NCBI GenBank assembly: GCA_913055745.1
Contig: CAJXJZ010000004.1
Span: 1-64,000, forward strand
Direction of reading: 5' to 3'
Length of the DNA stretch: 64,000 bases
Origin: an uncultured bacterium
GTDB taxonomy: Bacteria > Hydrothermota > Hydrothermia > UBA1063 > CAJXJZ01
The notes under the pieces were generated by a model, which did not search any database, had not been told where the DNA came from, and saw only the letters and a program-made list of their open reading frames with translations. Both the position numbers and the translations under genes were made by a program. This document shows, in pieces, positions 44,691-53,725 of this stretch; the first letter of the stretch is position 1, and the number at the start of each line of letters is the position of its first letter.

Positions 44691-45217
44691 AGGTATTAAA
44701 ACACGAGGTTTTGTACAGGGGTAAAATATTTGACCTTATAAGGGATACCTTAGAACATGAAGGTCATATATTCACAAGGGAGTATGTAAACTACAAGGCA
44801 TCTGTATGCATTATTCCTTTTGATGGCGAAAATGTCTATTTTGTCAAACAATACAGGCATCCTACAGGCAAAGAATTACTTGAACTCCCGGCAGGTAAAT
44901 TGGAAGAAAAAGAAGACCCAAAGGAGTGTGCTCAAAGAGAACTTCAAGAAGAGGTGGGTTTTATTCCACAGAAACTCACTCTCCTTTCTAAGTTTTATAC
45001 AGTAGCAGGATATTCAAAGGAACTTATGTACCTTTATCTTGCAGAAGACCTCAAAGCATCAAAACTACCAGAAGACAAAGATGAATTTCTGACCCCTATA
45101 AAAATGCACATCAATGATGCTCTTTCTCTATTAAAAGAGGGCAAAATAGAGGATGCTAAAACCATTATTGGTCTTTTTTATCTATTCACATTCAGGCTAT
45201 CTATCAGACTCACTTGA
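44687..45217 (+). CDS. Nudix hydrolase, ADP-ribose pyrophosphatase type
   Basis: 176 residues. The Nudix box is intact: GKLEEKEDPKECAQRELQEE followed by VGF (GX5EX7REUXEEXGU). VKQYRHPTGKELLELPAGKL upstream of the box is typical of ADP-ribose pyrophosphatases, as is KFYTVAGYSKELMYLYLAED after it. It hydrolyses ADP-ribose to AMP and ribose-5-phosphate. It is coupled to fabD by ATGA. Its last 65 bases overlap the following gene. Confidence 0.92.
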   Translation: MKVLKHEVLYRGKIFDLIRDTLEHEGHIFTREYVNYKASVCIIPFDGENVYFVKQYRHPTGKELLELPAGKLEEKEDPKECAQRELQEEVGFIPQKLTLLSKFYTVAGYSKELMYLYLAEDLKASKLPEDKDEFLTPIKMHINDALSLLKEGKIEDAKTIIGLFYLFTFRLSIRLT

Positions 45218-46445
45218 CCTTGAATTTTCCAAAATCGGGTATATCAACCCCAATACCGCTACATCCTGGGAACTTGGAAGGATTCCATTTCTTTCTGTGC
45301 AAGAGATTTCTATGATTTTAACCATGCGAAAGGAAAAGCCCTTTACCTCAACAGATGACCTTGCGAGAAGGATTGGGCTTTTGCCTTTTGAAGCGGACTT
45401 TTTAAGGGATGTCTTATACTTTGGTAAAAAATACAACTTGTGGTTTTACATATCCTATGATACAACCTTACACTATATAACAAACTACCTTTTTGATGGC
45501 AAGCCCATCTTTTCCATATGGGAACATCATAAAAAAACATACTTTATGAACGCTGTTAGAACCAGATATATAACCCTGATGCAGGGATATATTTCGCCCA
45601 TCTTCAAAGGTGCGCTCCTTGACAATAACTACTATGTTCCAAGAAGAGACGGTATAAAAAGGGATACATCTTATAACTTCCTCCTTATATCAAGATACCT
45701 TACCTTCTTATATGCCCCAAAATACATGTACTTAAGGTCAACATTCAAAGGTATGGTGTTAGAGACTGTTTCAGACAGTACAAAAAGGCATATAAATGGT
45801 GTTTTATACGGTATTGAGAGAAGGCCTTTGTCTTTAAAGATTGGCATAAAGGATAAATATCCTGTTTTTTATACATCTTTGGAGCATACCTCTTCCTATG
45901 CAAGAACTTTTTATGATATTTACTCTAAATACACTGACCACAGGATTTATGGGGCACACCTTTTTATGAGAACCAAAATCTTTAAAAACTTAAGTCTTAA
46001 AACATACGGTTCATACAGACATTCATACTCCTCTTCTTTGCGTTTTTCCCTTATATCACAGTACAAATTTCCCAGGTATCATACATATCTTAACCTTGGT
46101 ATTAAGAAACTCTACACAAGTTGCGCCAGGGTCTATCTGAGCATGGGTATGTGGGGTAAAAATTATATGTATTTTTCCATTGCAAAGGATATTGGAACAC
46201 GTTCCTATATGTTGAGATATGCAATAGGATTATACAATCTTTCCTTGGAATATATGCTCTCATCCAACGATGCAGACTACATATTCCTTGATGAAACTGA
46301 GGGTACATATTTCATGGGCAGGACAAAGGAAAAACTCCGCCTACGATATCGCGTGCGGCTCAAAAACTATACTGTTAAGATAGAATATGAAAAAGGGGAA
46401 AAGGACTACTTGAGGGTATGCGCACAGGGGAGGATATATCATTGA
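45153..46445 (+). CDS. Exported protein with helix-hairpin-helix region and barrel-like remainder
   Basis: 430 residues. A signal-like N-terminus (MLKPLLVFFIYSHSG) is followed within about 90 residues by INPNTATSWELGRIPFLSVQ and KPFTSTDDLARRIGLLPFEA, the pattern of ComEA-type helix-hairpin-helix pairs. The remaining 330 residues are aromatic, beta-rich and membrane-barrel-like (YITLMQGYISPIFKGALL, LKTYGSYRHSYSSSLRFSLI). The combination is unusual. It overlaps the Nudix gene by 65 bases and recO by 4. Confidence 0.65.
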   Translation: MLKPLLVFFIYSHSGYLSDSLDLEFSKIGYINPNTATSWELGRIPFLSVQEISMILTMRKEKPFTSTDDLARRIGLLPFEADFLRDVLYFGKKYNLWFYISYDTTLHYITNYLFDGKPIFSIWEHHKKTYFMNAVRTRYITLMQGYISPIFKGALLDNNYYVPRRDGIKRDTSYNFLLISRYLTFLYAPKYMYLRSTFKGMVLETVSDSTKRHINGVLYGIERRPLSLKIGIKDKYPVFYTSLEHTSSYARTFYDIYSKYTDHRIYGAHLFMRTKIFKNLSLKTYGSYRHSYSSSLRFSLISQYKFPRYHTYLNLGIKKLYTSCARVYLSMGMWGKNYMYFSIAKDIGTRSYMLRYAIGLYNLSLEYMLSSNDADYIFLDETEGTYFMGRTKEKLRLRYRVRLKNYTVKIEYEKGEKDYLRVCAQGRIYH

Positions 46446-47170
46446 AACTCCTAAAAACCCTCTTTATTCCAATAAGAGCAATTCCATTTATGGAATCATC
46501 TATCATCTTTCAAGGCATATCAGAAAAAATAGGACCTGTGTCTTTACTTGTCAAGGGATACAAAAGACCCTCTTCCAAACTTAGGGGCGAGATAGATATT
46601 TTAAGTGTCTCCCATGTATTATTTTATCCAAAGAGCACAAGAGAAGTGCATACTGTAAGAGAGGCCAAGATGATAGAAAACTACCCCAACATCTACAAAA
46701 ACTATAACACATTACAAGAATGCCTGAAAATCGGTAAAATCTTACTACATACTACACCGAGAGTAAGTGCCTCCTCTTTCTTTCAACTATATAGAGGCCT
46801 TCTTAAAGAAGTAAACCGTATAGATGGGGTATGCAAAAGATCCCTTTATTTTGGTATGCTTGTTAAACTCTTACATTTACATGGAGTTTTCCCTAAATTA
46901 GACGAATGTGTAAGATGCAAAAGCAAAAAGGTAGCATACATAAGTTTAAAAGCGAGAGGACCACTATGCCCTAAGTGCGCAAAGGCCTATGATGATACCC
47001 TGCCCTACACTCCCAAAATGGCACAGGAACTCTTTTTCTTACTTTCAAGGGATTTTTCCGAAATATCTCGCTTTAAACCAAGTAGCAATACAGAAGATTT
47101 AATCAGACAAATGACAGAAATACACATAACCATGGATGATGAGAATGAAGTGGAAAAAGGTAGTTTTTGA
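46442..47170 (+). CDS. recO: DNA repair protein RecO
   Basis: 242 residues from TTG 46442; GGGGAGGA at 46427-46434 is correctly placed for it, whereas ATG 46418 lies before that site. An OB-fold N-terminus (SSIIFQGISEKIGPVSLLVK, GYKRPSSKLRGEIDILSVS) is followed by a helical domain (SFFQLYRGLLKEVNRIDG). A four-cysteine zinc site (CVRCKSKK, CPKC) is visible. RecO promotes RecA loading and strand annealing with RecR/RecF. TTG overlaps the preceding TGA as TTGA. Confidence 0.9.
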   Translation: MKLLKTLFIPIRAIPFMESSIIFQGISEKIGPVSLLVKGYKRPSSKLRGEIDILSVSHVLFYPKSTREVHTVREAKMIENYPNIYKNYNTLQECLKIGKILLHTTPRVSASSFFQLYRGLLKEVNRIDGVCKRSLYFGMLVKLLHLHGVFPKLDECVRCKSKKVAYISLKARGPLCPKCAKAYDDTLPYTPKMAQELFFLLSRDFSEISRFKPSSNTEDLIRQMTEIHITMDDENEVEKGSF

Positions 47171-48056
47171 GATAGGTAAAATCGCTCTAACTATCATTTT
47201 ATTATATCTTCTTTTAAGAAAACTTAATTTTGCAGAACTTAAACATACCTTCCTCCATGTCAGGATACCATTTTTCATAATAGGCGCACTAATGTACCTT
47301 TTCGGCATTTTCATATCAAGTTTTAGATGGAACCTATTTTTAAAACACCTTGGGTTTAAATACAAAACATCAACGCTCTTTTCCTTTTATCTTAGGTCCC
47401 TTTTTCTTGCGAACTTCCTCCCCTCAGGTGGGTTAGATGTTGCACGAGTGGTATTTTTAGGCAAGGATAAAATAAAAGAAAAAATCTCATCAACCTTTAT
47501 GGACAGGGTATTTGGTTTCTTAGCCATAAATATCTATGTGTTCCTGGGGCTTTTATACAGTTTAAAAGATACAGGAAGGTATGCATCCTTGATAGTAATT
47601 CTTCTTTTCTTACAGATTGCATTCTTTTTTGTGCTCTTTTGTAAAAAAACCGCATTTTTATTTAAGTTTTTAACACATCTTCCCATGGGAGACAAACTAT
47701 ACAACATATATGAGATACTACACTCTTTTAGAAAAAAAACTATCATCATAAAGGCTATTTTATATTCATTTTTAATACAACTTTCTTATTCCATGGATGT
47801 ATATTTTATTGTGCTTTCAGTAAGGAAGAACATAGGGCTTATAAGAAGCGCACTGTTTGTACCTTTTATAAACTTTATAATAATGATACCCGTAACCATA
47901 TCAGGGTTTGGTATAAGAGAGGGAGGCTTTGTTTTTCTCTTTAAGAACTATATAGGGAAGGAAGCAGCAATAGCCTCATCCCTTTTATACTATTTCTCTG
48001 TCTTTATAGTGAGTATAATAGGAGGCTTGCTTTTATTGAGATTTAAAACTAAATGA
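47136..48056 (+). CDS. Lysylphosphatidylglycerol synthase TM-type (UPF0104) membrane protein, copy A
   Basis: 306 residues with about eight membrane helices. It has FRWNLFLKHLGFKYKTSTLF and FLANFLPSGGLDVARVVFLG, the family motif (N-x-L-P-x-x-G-D/L-x-x-R), then ITISGFGIREGGFVFLFKN near the end. The family holds flippase-like integral membrane domains of unknown substrate. A second member lies at 55889 and differs throughout. It overlaps recO by 35 bases; the start among ATG codons at 47136-47145 is uncertain. Confidence 0.82.
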   Translation: MMRMKWKKVVFEIGKIALTIILLYLLLRKLNFAELKHTFLHVRIPFFIIGALMYLFGIFISSFRWNLFLKHLGFKYKTSTLFSFYLRSLFLANFLPSGGLDVARVVFLGKDKIKEKISSTFMDRVFGFLAINIYVFLGLLYSLKDTGRYASLIVILLFLQIAFFFVLFCKKTAFLFKFLTHLPMGDKLYNIYEILHSFRKKTIIIKAILYSFLIQLSYSMDVYFIVLSVRKNIGLIRSALFVPFINFIIMIPVTISGFGIREGGFVFLFKNYIGKEAAIASSLLYYFSVFIVSIIGGLLLLRFKTK

Positions 48057-50503
48057 TGCTTTTTTATGCAATGTTATTTGCTATTACTATTGAAAACCCC
48101 AGAATAATTCATGACACATTAAGCGCGCATTCTAAAAAGAATGAACAAACAGAGAGTAATTTCACGCTCTTGGGACAAAAGACCTTTGCTGCAAGTGGCA
48201 CAGGAGAAAATGCCGATATATTCCAATCAACAAACATCACCATAAAAGGCAAAGCAAAGAATGGGTGGCAGGTAGATGGTCATCTTTTTGATAATGATAT
48301 AAAACCACAGAACGATATATACACAGTGTCCCTCTCTGATGTCAATACCGCATACCTTATAGTACACAGAAAAAAAGACTCTATAGTCTTAGGTAGGTTC
48401 AATTTCTTAGGCAAAGGCATTGATGGCGCACTTTTAAAATATAACTTTGGGCATTTTACCTTCAAGGGCGCAGGGGGCAAGACAAGAGGGCTTCCTGGCG
48501 TATTTGATACAACCTTAACACCCCCCTACAATCTTCCCATACCCATAACATTAAAAGATGTAGATTACTTTACCATTGTAGATGGCACCTTCAGGGTCTT
48601 TGCAAATGGCGTAGCATTAAAAAAAGAGGAATATTCAGTAGATTATGAAAGACGCATCCTTAAACTACATCTTAAGGATAACCCACCATATATCCATCTT
48701 CGGGCAGAGTTTGAATACCATTCAGTCATGGATAATCCCTTTATACATTCTACCATGTTCGCATATAAGAACAAAAATATACAAGGTGAGGTCTCATGGT
48801 ATTCAGAGGAACTTCCAACAAAACCCATGTATGATGAACAAGGTGGCATCTACCTTCAAAATGGCGGCGGAGATTACGAAAAAAAAGACAGTGTATTTTG
48901 CTATGTAGGCGATGGGAAAGGGCATTATAGGGTATTTTTCAGGCAGGATACCTTGGATGGAAGTTATATATATGACGAGCGTGGATTTTATGTGTTTGTA
49001 GGAAAGGGTAAGGGAAACTATTCACCAATAGTAATAAAAGACCCACCGATGCTAAAGGATGTAAAACACGCGAGCATCAAATTGGGAAGACGCATCTATA
49101 CAAAACTTTCCTATATGCAAACAGAGAATAAAACAACATTGGAAAATGGCACAAGCAAGGAACTAAGTGTGGGCTTATCTTTTGAAAGATTCAATATGGA
49201 AGCAGGTATGAGAGACATAAAAGGGAACCCTATCTACATAAATAGTTATTACGATCCAACAAAAAACCTTTATATGGACAAACCTGCTAATGAGAAATTT
49301 TTACATGTCGGAATAAGAAACACCAAGTGTTTTCTTGATTATGCCCTTTCATACACAACAGGGCCAAACTGGTATTTAACATCCAGATTATACAATCTTT
49401 ATCTAAAATCTCAAGGAGATACGGCATTAAATAATGCCATTTTAACATATAAAAACAAAAACAGCAGTGTTTCATTGTTCAAAACACAAAGTAGTGTCAT
49501 AGGGCTCAATGCAGTGCTTGATATGTTTAAAAATACCCATGTAAATGGCATGCTTTTTGAAGATTCTTTAAAACACAGACACCATATTTTAACCCTTATC
49601 CATGAAAACACAACAAAAGATGGAAAGATAACATTGAGATTTTCAAACCCTGACCAATACCTTCTCTTTGACATATCCTCCTCTCTGTTTTTAAATAGAT
49701 CCAGCCTTACATTATCCATGAAGAGGACATTGGATTTTGAAACAGTATTTATCACGCGATACATAAAAACAGATTATGGCAGTTTTGAATACGATAGCAC
49801 TTTATCCAAAATGCTCCCTTCGGCGTTTGGAAACTATACAAGAATAATAACAAAAAATCAGGGTGATGATATAGATTATGTAAATACTTACTCAGCAAGA
49901 GGTTACATACATAGAAAAACATGGAATATGGGTATCTATCTCTCACACGAAATACAGGGAGAAAATATAAAAAACAATATAAACCTCAACATAACCCATA
50001 ATATGTTAAACAAAACCCTTCTTTCTGTAAATTATGAAACATTTAATTACAATATACAGGACAAAAGTCAAACAAATGGCATACAAGAGGCATTAAAGAT
50101 GTCTTTATTTAGAGAGAGGGCTATAAGCCCCTCTGTATTTTACGATTTCTGGAAAGACCCTTTAAGTGGTATAGAAAAACAGAGAACAGGTATAGGCATA
50201 AATATAAAAAATAAAAAACTCAGGTTTCAAAGTGAACTATCTAAGGAGAAGAACAGCCTGATAAAAGGAAGATACTTTACATTAAAGGGCAATATGACCT
50301 TTGATATATTAAAAACCGAGATATCCCTCCTCTTTGGATATACATCGGCAGAGACCCAATACATAGGACTTGAAAAATATCTTGGTGTATCCCTAAAAAG
50401 AATATTCCCATTTGGCGAAATAAAGAACCTGTTCAGTGCTGACGCATATATCTCTTCCCAAAAAGAGGTGAGATGGAGGGCAACAAGTACCCTTTTGTTC
50501 TAA
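48053..50503 (+). CDS. Large outer-membrane beta-barrel protein, unknown
   Basis: 816 residues. After a signal peptide (MMLFYAMLFAITIE) the protein is rich in amphipathic strands to its C-terminus, which ends in VRWRATSTLLF, an aromatic residue as in many outer-membrane barrels. YTVSLSDVNTAYLIVHRKKD and FNFLGKGIDGALLKYNFGHF are representative. Segments such as GTFRVFANGVALKKEEYSVD resemble the N-terminal parts of large FCB barrel proteins, but I cannot name a family. It is translationally coupled to the flippase-like gene (ATGATG) and converges on fabG with overlapping stops. Confidence 0.65.
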   Translation: MMLFYAMLFAITIENPRIIHDTLSAHSKKNEQTESNFTLLGQKTFAASGTGENADIFQSTNITIKGKAKNGWQVDGHLFDNDIKPQNDIYTVSLSDVNTAYLIVHRKKDSIVLGRFNFLGKGIDGALLKYNFGHFTFKGAGGKTRGLPGVFDTTLTPPYNLPIPITLKDVDYFTIVDGTFRVFANGVALKKEEYSVDYERRILKLHLKDNPPYIHLRAEFEYHSVMDNPFIHSTMFAYKNKNIQGEVSWYSEELPTKPMYDEQGGIYLQNGGGDYEKKDSVFCYVGDGKGHYRVFFRQDTLDGSYIYDERGFYVFVGKGKGNYSPIVIKDPPMLKDVKHASIKLGRRIYTKLSYMQTENKTTLENGTSKELSVGLSFERFNMEAGMRDIKGNPIYINSYYDPTKNLYMDKPANEKFLHVGIRNTKCFLDYALSYTTGPNWYLTSRLYNLYLKSQGDTALNNAILTYKNKNSSVSLFKTQSSVIGLNAVLDMFKNTHVNGMLFEDSLKHRHHILTLIHENTTKDGKITLRFSNPDQYLLFDISSSLFLNRSSLTLSMKRTLDFETVFITRYIKTDYGSFEYDSTLSKMLPSAFGNYTRIITKNQGDDIDYVNTYSARGYIHRKTWNMGIYLSHEIQGENIKNNINLNITHNMLNKTLLSVNYETFNYNIQDKSQTNGIQEALKMSLFRERAISPSVFYDFWKDPLSGIEKQRTGIGINIKNKKLRFQSELSKEKNSLIKGRYFTLKGNMTFDILKTEISLLFGYTSAETQYIGLEKYLGVSLKRIFPFGEIKNLFSADAYISSQKEVRWRATSTLLF

Positions 50504-51231
50504 GTCATACCTCCATCTATCACAATTACCTGACCTGTTATATACGATGCCTTATCTGAAACAAGAAAGGATACAAGATTTGCAACATCCTCTGGCCTAC
50601 CAAACCGTTTAAGTGGAATCCTGGCAAGATAGTCGTTTTTTATCTTATCTGGCAATTTATTGGTCATATCCGTTTCAATAAAACCCGGTGCAATAGCAAG
50701 AACCCTTATGCCTCTTGCGCCTACTTCCTTTGCAAGGGATTTCGTAAACCCAATTATGCCCGCCTTTGATGCCGCATAGTTTGTCTGACCAGCATTTCCT
50801 GTTATACCAACAACCGATGACATATTAATAATAACACCCTTTCTCTTTTTAAGCATAAAGGGAAGCACCAATGATGTCATCTTAAAGACGCCCAATAGGT
50901 TTACCTCAATAACCTTCCTATAATCCTCCTCTTTCATTCTCATAAACAGGGTGTCCTTTGTTATGCCAGCATTATTCACAAGAACAGATACCTCTTCTAT
51001 GTTTTCCTTTAAAAACTCCTTAAAGGATGCAACATCCTCCTCTTTTGCCACATCCATGGGAAAATACAGTGCCTTCTTGCCGGTTTGCTCTTCAATCTCT
51101 TCCTTAGATGTTTTCAACATCTCCTCATTCCTTGCCAAAAGCAACACATTATAACCATCCTTTGCAAGGTAAAGTGCTATCTTTTTCCCAATACCCCTTG
51201 ATGCACCTGTTATAATAGCAACATTTTCCAT
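50500..51231 (-). CDS. fabG: 3-oxoacyl-ACP reductase
   Basis: 243 residues. The SDR fold is complete: ITGASRGIGKKIALYLAKDG (TGxxxGxG), LVNNAGIT, NMSSVVGITGNAGQTNYAAS with catalytic Ser, Tyr and Lys (YxxxK in NYAASKAG), and SYITGQVIVIDGGMT at the end. It reduces 3-oxoacyl-ACP with NADPH in fatty acid elongation. Shine-Dalgarno GGAGAGGAG precedes ATG 51231. It is monocistronic and converges with the barrel gene; stops overlap as CTAA. Confidence 0.95.
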   Translation of the reverse strand: MENVAIITGASRGIGKKIALYLAKDGYNVLLLARNEEMLKTSKEEIEEQTGKKALYFPMDVAKEEDVASFKEFLKENIEEVSVLVNNAGITKDTLFMRMKEEDYRKVIEVNLLGVFKMTSLVLPFMLKKRKGVIINMSSVVGITGNAGQTNYAASKAGIIGFTKSLAKEVGARGIRVLAIAPGFIETDMTNKLPDKIKNDYLARIPLKRFGRPEDVANLVSFLVSDKASYITGQVIVIDGGMT

Positions 51232-51256
51232 GCTCCTCTCCTTTTTGTTTGTATAT

Positions 51257-51284
51257 ATTATAAAAGAACCCCATCAAAGAACAA
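51257..51284 (-). promoter_or_regulatory. Putative promoter of fabG
   Basis: Minus strand TTGTTC (51284-51279), 16 bases, TATAAT (51262-51257), with a leader of about 20 bases and a Shine-Dalgarno before ATG 51231. It shares the 215-base fabG/secreted-protein intergenic region, the largest in the window, with the plus-strand promoter at 51381. Confidence 0.55.
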
Positions 51285-51380
51285 ACCCTTTTGATTATTC
51301 AGATCTTCGACATACAGAGTATAAAATAAAAGCGATGTAAATCTTTAACCCTTTGTAGGTCAACATTACAATAATAAATA

Positions 51381-51409
51381 TTGACAATCGGGATACAACG
51401 GAGTATAAT
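51381..51409 (+). promoter_or_regulatory. Consensus sigma-70 promoter of the lamin-tail secreted protein
   Basis: TTGACA (51381-51386), exactly 17 bases, TATAAT (51404-51409): a full consensus match. AAAGGAGGT then precedes ATG 51447. It is the best promoter in the window, so the secreted protein is expected to be abundant. Confidence 0.9.
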
Positions 51410-51446
51410 TTAGATATTGATTAGGGGATGAAAAAAGGAGGTCTTT

Positions 51447-53693
51447 ATGCGATATTTTATAATTATATGCTCGTTGGTGGCTTTTACGACAGTGAGGCTT
51501 AATGCTGCCCGTTTTTTATTTGACTATACAAAGGACGAGACAGCAGGCAATGCCGACTGGATTATAGACAGCCAATATCCTTACCCTCAACCATCAAACC
51601 CAACATCTCCAACAGATTGGGATAGAGCCCTATCATCATGGGGGTATGCTCTCTATACAATGGGTCATGAGGTCGTAACACTGCCTCCTGACAGTGCAAT
51701 ATCCTATGGCACAAATCATGACTTAGATCTTTCAAACTTTGATGTGTTCGTCATGGTTGAGCCACAAAACCCGTTATCTCAAAGTGAGGTACAGGCAATT
51801 GTGAACTTTGTACAAAATGGTGGTGGATTTTTGATGGTTTCAGACCACAATGGGTCAGATAGAAATAACAATAATTGGGACTCTCCAAGGGTTTTGAATG
51901 ATGCATTTGAGGATGTCTTTGGGGTGCATTTTGATACAACTGGAGAGTCCAACAATTCTATAAGTGACACATTGACAAATGTGAGCACTGACCCTAATGA
52001 TTCTATAATACAGGGAGCTGTTGGAACAGTTGATACCTTTGGATACTGGGGTGGCGATGTATGTGTCCTAAGGACAAGTATAAATTCATCTCTTAAAGGA
52101 CATATATGGAAAAATGGCGTAGCGCAGGATACAACCGATGTTATTGTTTTTACAGGAACTTATGGGAATGGGAAAATAGGAGGTTTTGGGGACTCTTCGC
52201 CATGTGACGATGGAACAGGAGACCCATCAGATAACCTCCATAGTAACTGGTATGATTATCAAGACTCAACCCTTATTCTTAATTTGTGCCTCTGGCTTGC
52301 GCATACACAAACACCTAATACTCCACCATCCATAGACACTGTGATACAGACACCTTCTGTGGTAATGGACACCGATACAGTGAATATAAAGGCTTGTATA
52401 ACAGATGACCATGCCGTAAACACAGATTCTCTATACTATGCTATAAACAGTGGCACATATACAGCAATACCTCATTATGTAAGGAGTAATGACACATCAT
52501 ATTTCAAGATAGACCCACAGAACTATGATGATACTGTTTTTTATTATGTGATTGCCATAGATGATTCGGGTGCAAGGACGGTATCAGATACCTTCTCTTA
52601 TACTGTTAAAAATCATAGGGCAAACAATCCTCCACAAATAGATAATTTATGGCATGAACCTGCCTCACCCACTGATACAGACACTGCAATAGTATATGCC
52701 ATTATAACAGACGACCATGCAATAAGCACAGACTCTTTGTATGTATCTTTAAACAATGGCTCATATTCGCCTTACTATCATGACACCATGTATAATGATA
52801 CCTTCAAATATACCATAGGAACATATTCAGAAGGCACTAATGTATCTTATTATGTCGTTGCCATAGATGATTCGGGCGCAAGGACGGTATCAGATACCCT
52901 ATCCTATACGGTTCAAAGTTCGCATAATCAACTTGATGCTGGCGTTGTAATCAATGAGATCATGTACAACCCCTCTACATCATGGGGCGACGATGCGTAT
53001 TTTGAATACACTGAGGTATGGAATGCCACGCCTGATACCATAGATATGACAGGATGGTATTTAATGGACAATACACGAAATAAGGTAGCACATGTGCCAG
53101 ATGGAACAAAGGTGCCACCGTATTATTTTGTTGTATTTGCAAGAAATGTAGATTCTCTTTTATCAAAAACAGAATATCAGCCCTATCTAACAAACGGCAA
53201 TGAGATTCTTATAAATATCGCAGATAGCGTTTATCTGTCAAATGGTGGAGAATGGGTAAAACTCGTTGATAACAACGGCAATACGGTAGATAGCGTATCA
53301 TACGATGATTCTTCACCCTGGCCTACTGCACCTGACGGCAATGGGCCTTCACTTGAATTAAAAGATCCAAACATAGATAACAATGACCCATCTAATTGGG
53401 CAGCATCAGGCTCTACAAAGACGGCTGATTATGGAACGCCAGGTGATACGAACTCCGTATATGTTGCAACATATGTAAAAGAGCATTCAAGAAGAAAAAA
53501 GGCATTTAAAAACAGGGTTATTATTATGAATATGAAGGCATTCTCTCAAAGATATATGGAAAATGCAAAGTATGATGTTTATGACATAAAGGGACAGAGA
53601 ATAAAAAATAAAGCATTATTAAGAAAGGGAGCATATTTTGTTGTGCCTTTGAACAATAAAACATCCATAATGAGGTTTCTCATAATGAATTGA
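51447..53693 (+). CDS. Large secreted protein with Ig-like repeats, lamin-tail domain and sorting-type tail
   Basis: 748 residues. A signal peptide (RYFIIICSLVAFTTVRLNA) is followed by a GATase-like N-terminal domain (FVMVEPQNPLSQSEVQAIVN, GGGFLMVSDHNGSDRNNNNW), similar to DUF4350/IFT52-type folds. Two tandem Ig-like domains follow (about 290-490), each ending AIDDSGARTVSDT. A lamin-tail domain (VVINEIMYNPSTSWGDDAYF, WYLMDNTRNKVAHVPDGTKV) sits at about 495-690. The C-terminal tail (YDVYDIKGQRIKNKALLRKG) resembles a type IX sorting tail. Confidence 0.83.
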   Translation: MRYFIIICSLVAFTTVRLNAARFLFDYTKDETAGNADWIIDSQYPYPQPSNPTSPTDWDRALSSWGYALYTMGHEVVTLPPDSAISYGTNHDLDLSNFDVFVMVEPQNPLSQSEVQAIVNFVQNGGGFLMVSDHNGSDRNNNNWDSPRVLNDAFEDVFGVHFDTTGESNNSISDTLTNVSTDPNDSIIQGAVGTVDTFGYWGGDVCVLRTSINSSLKGHIWKNGVAQDTTDVIVFTGTYGNGKIGGFGDSSPCDDGTGDPSDNLHSNWYDYQDSTLILNLCLWLAHTQTPNTPPSIDTVIQTPSVVMDTDTVNIKACITDDHAVNTDSLYYAINSGTYTAIPHYVRSNDTSYFKIDPQNYDDTVFYYVIAIDDSGARTVSDTFSYTVKNHRANNPPQIDNLWHEPASPTDTDTAIVYAIITDDHAISTDSLYVSLNNGSYSPYYHDTMYNDTFKYTIGTYSEGTNVSYYVVAIDDSGARTVSDTLSYTVQSSHNQLDAGVVINEIMYNPSTSWGDDAYFEYTEVWNATPDTIDMTGWYLMDNTRNKVAHVPDGTKVPPYYFVVFARNVDSLLSKTEYQPYLTNGNEILINIADSVYLSNGGEWVKLVDNNGNTVDSVSYDDSSPWPTAPDGNGPSLELKDPNIDNNDPSNWAASGSTKTADYGTPGDTNSVYVATYVKEHSRRKKAFKNRVIIMNMKAFSQRYMENAKYDVYDIKGQRIKNKALLRKGAYFVVPLNNKTSIMRFLIMN
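52541..52607 (+). repeat. Internal repeat unit 1 (end of first Ig-like domain)
   Basis: A 67-base stretch that encodes YYVIAIDDSGARTVSDT and following residues; 60 of 67 bases match the copy at 52847-52913, 306 bases further on. The rest of the two domains is more diverged, so this edge is either under strong constraint or recently exchanged. Confidence 0.85.
52847..52913 (+). repeat. Internal repeat unit 2 (end of second Ig-like domain)
   Basis: Second copy of the 67-base unit at 52541-52607; seven differences are seen, mostly silent or conservative (V for I, L for F). Confidence 0.85.
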
Positions 53694-53717
53694 AAGACGC
53701 CACTTTTAGCGTATAAT
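53690..53717 (+). promoter_or_regulatory. Promoter of trmFO, leaderless layout
   Basis: TTGAAA (53690-53695), 16 bases, TATAAT (53712-53717), then 8 bases to ATG 53726. No Shine-Dalgarno. The -35 overlaps the stop codon of the upstream gene. Confidence 0.65.
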
Positions 53718-53725
53718 AAGACCCT

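Noticed and set aside
46418-46441. Upstream ATG for recO
   Set aside because: The Shine-Dalgarno GGGGAGGA lies downstream of it and is spaced for TTG 46442, which also makes the usual TTGA junction.
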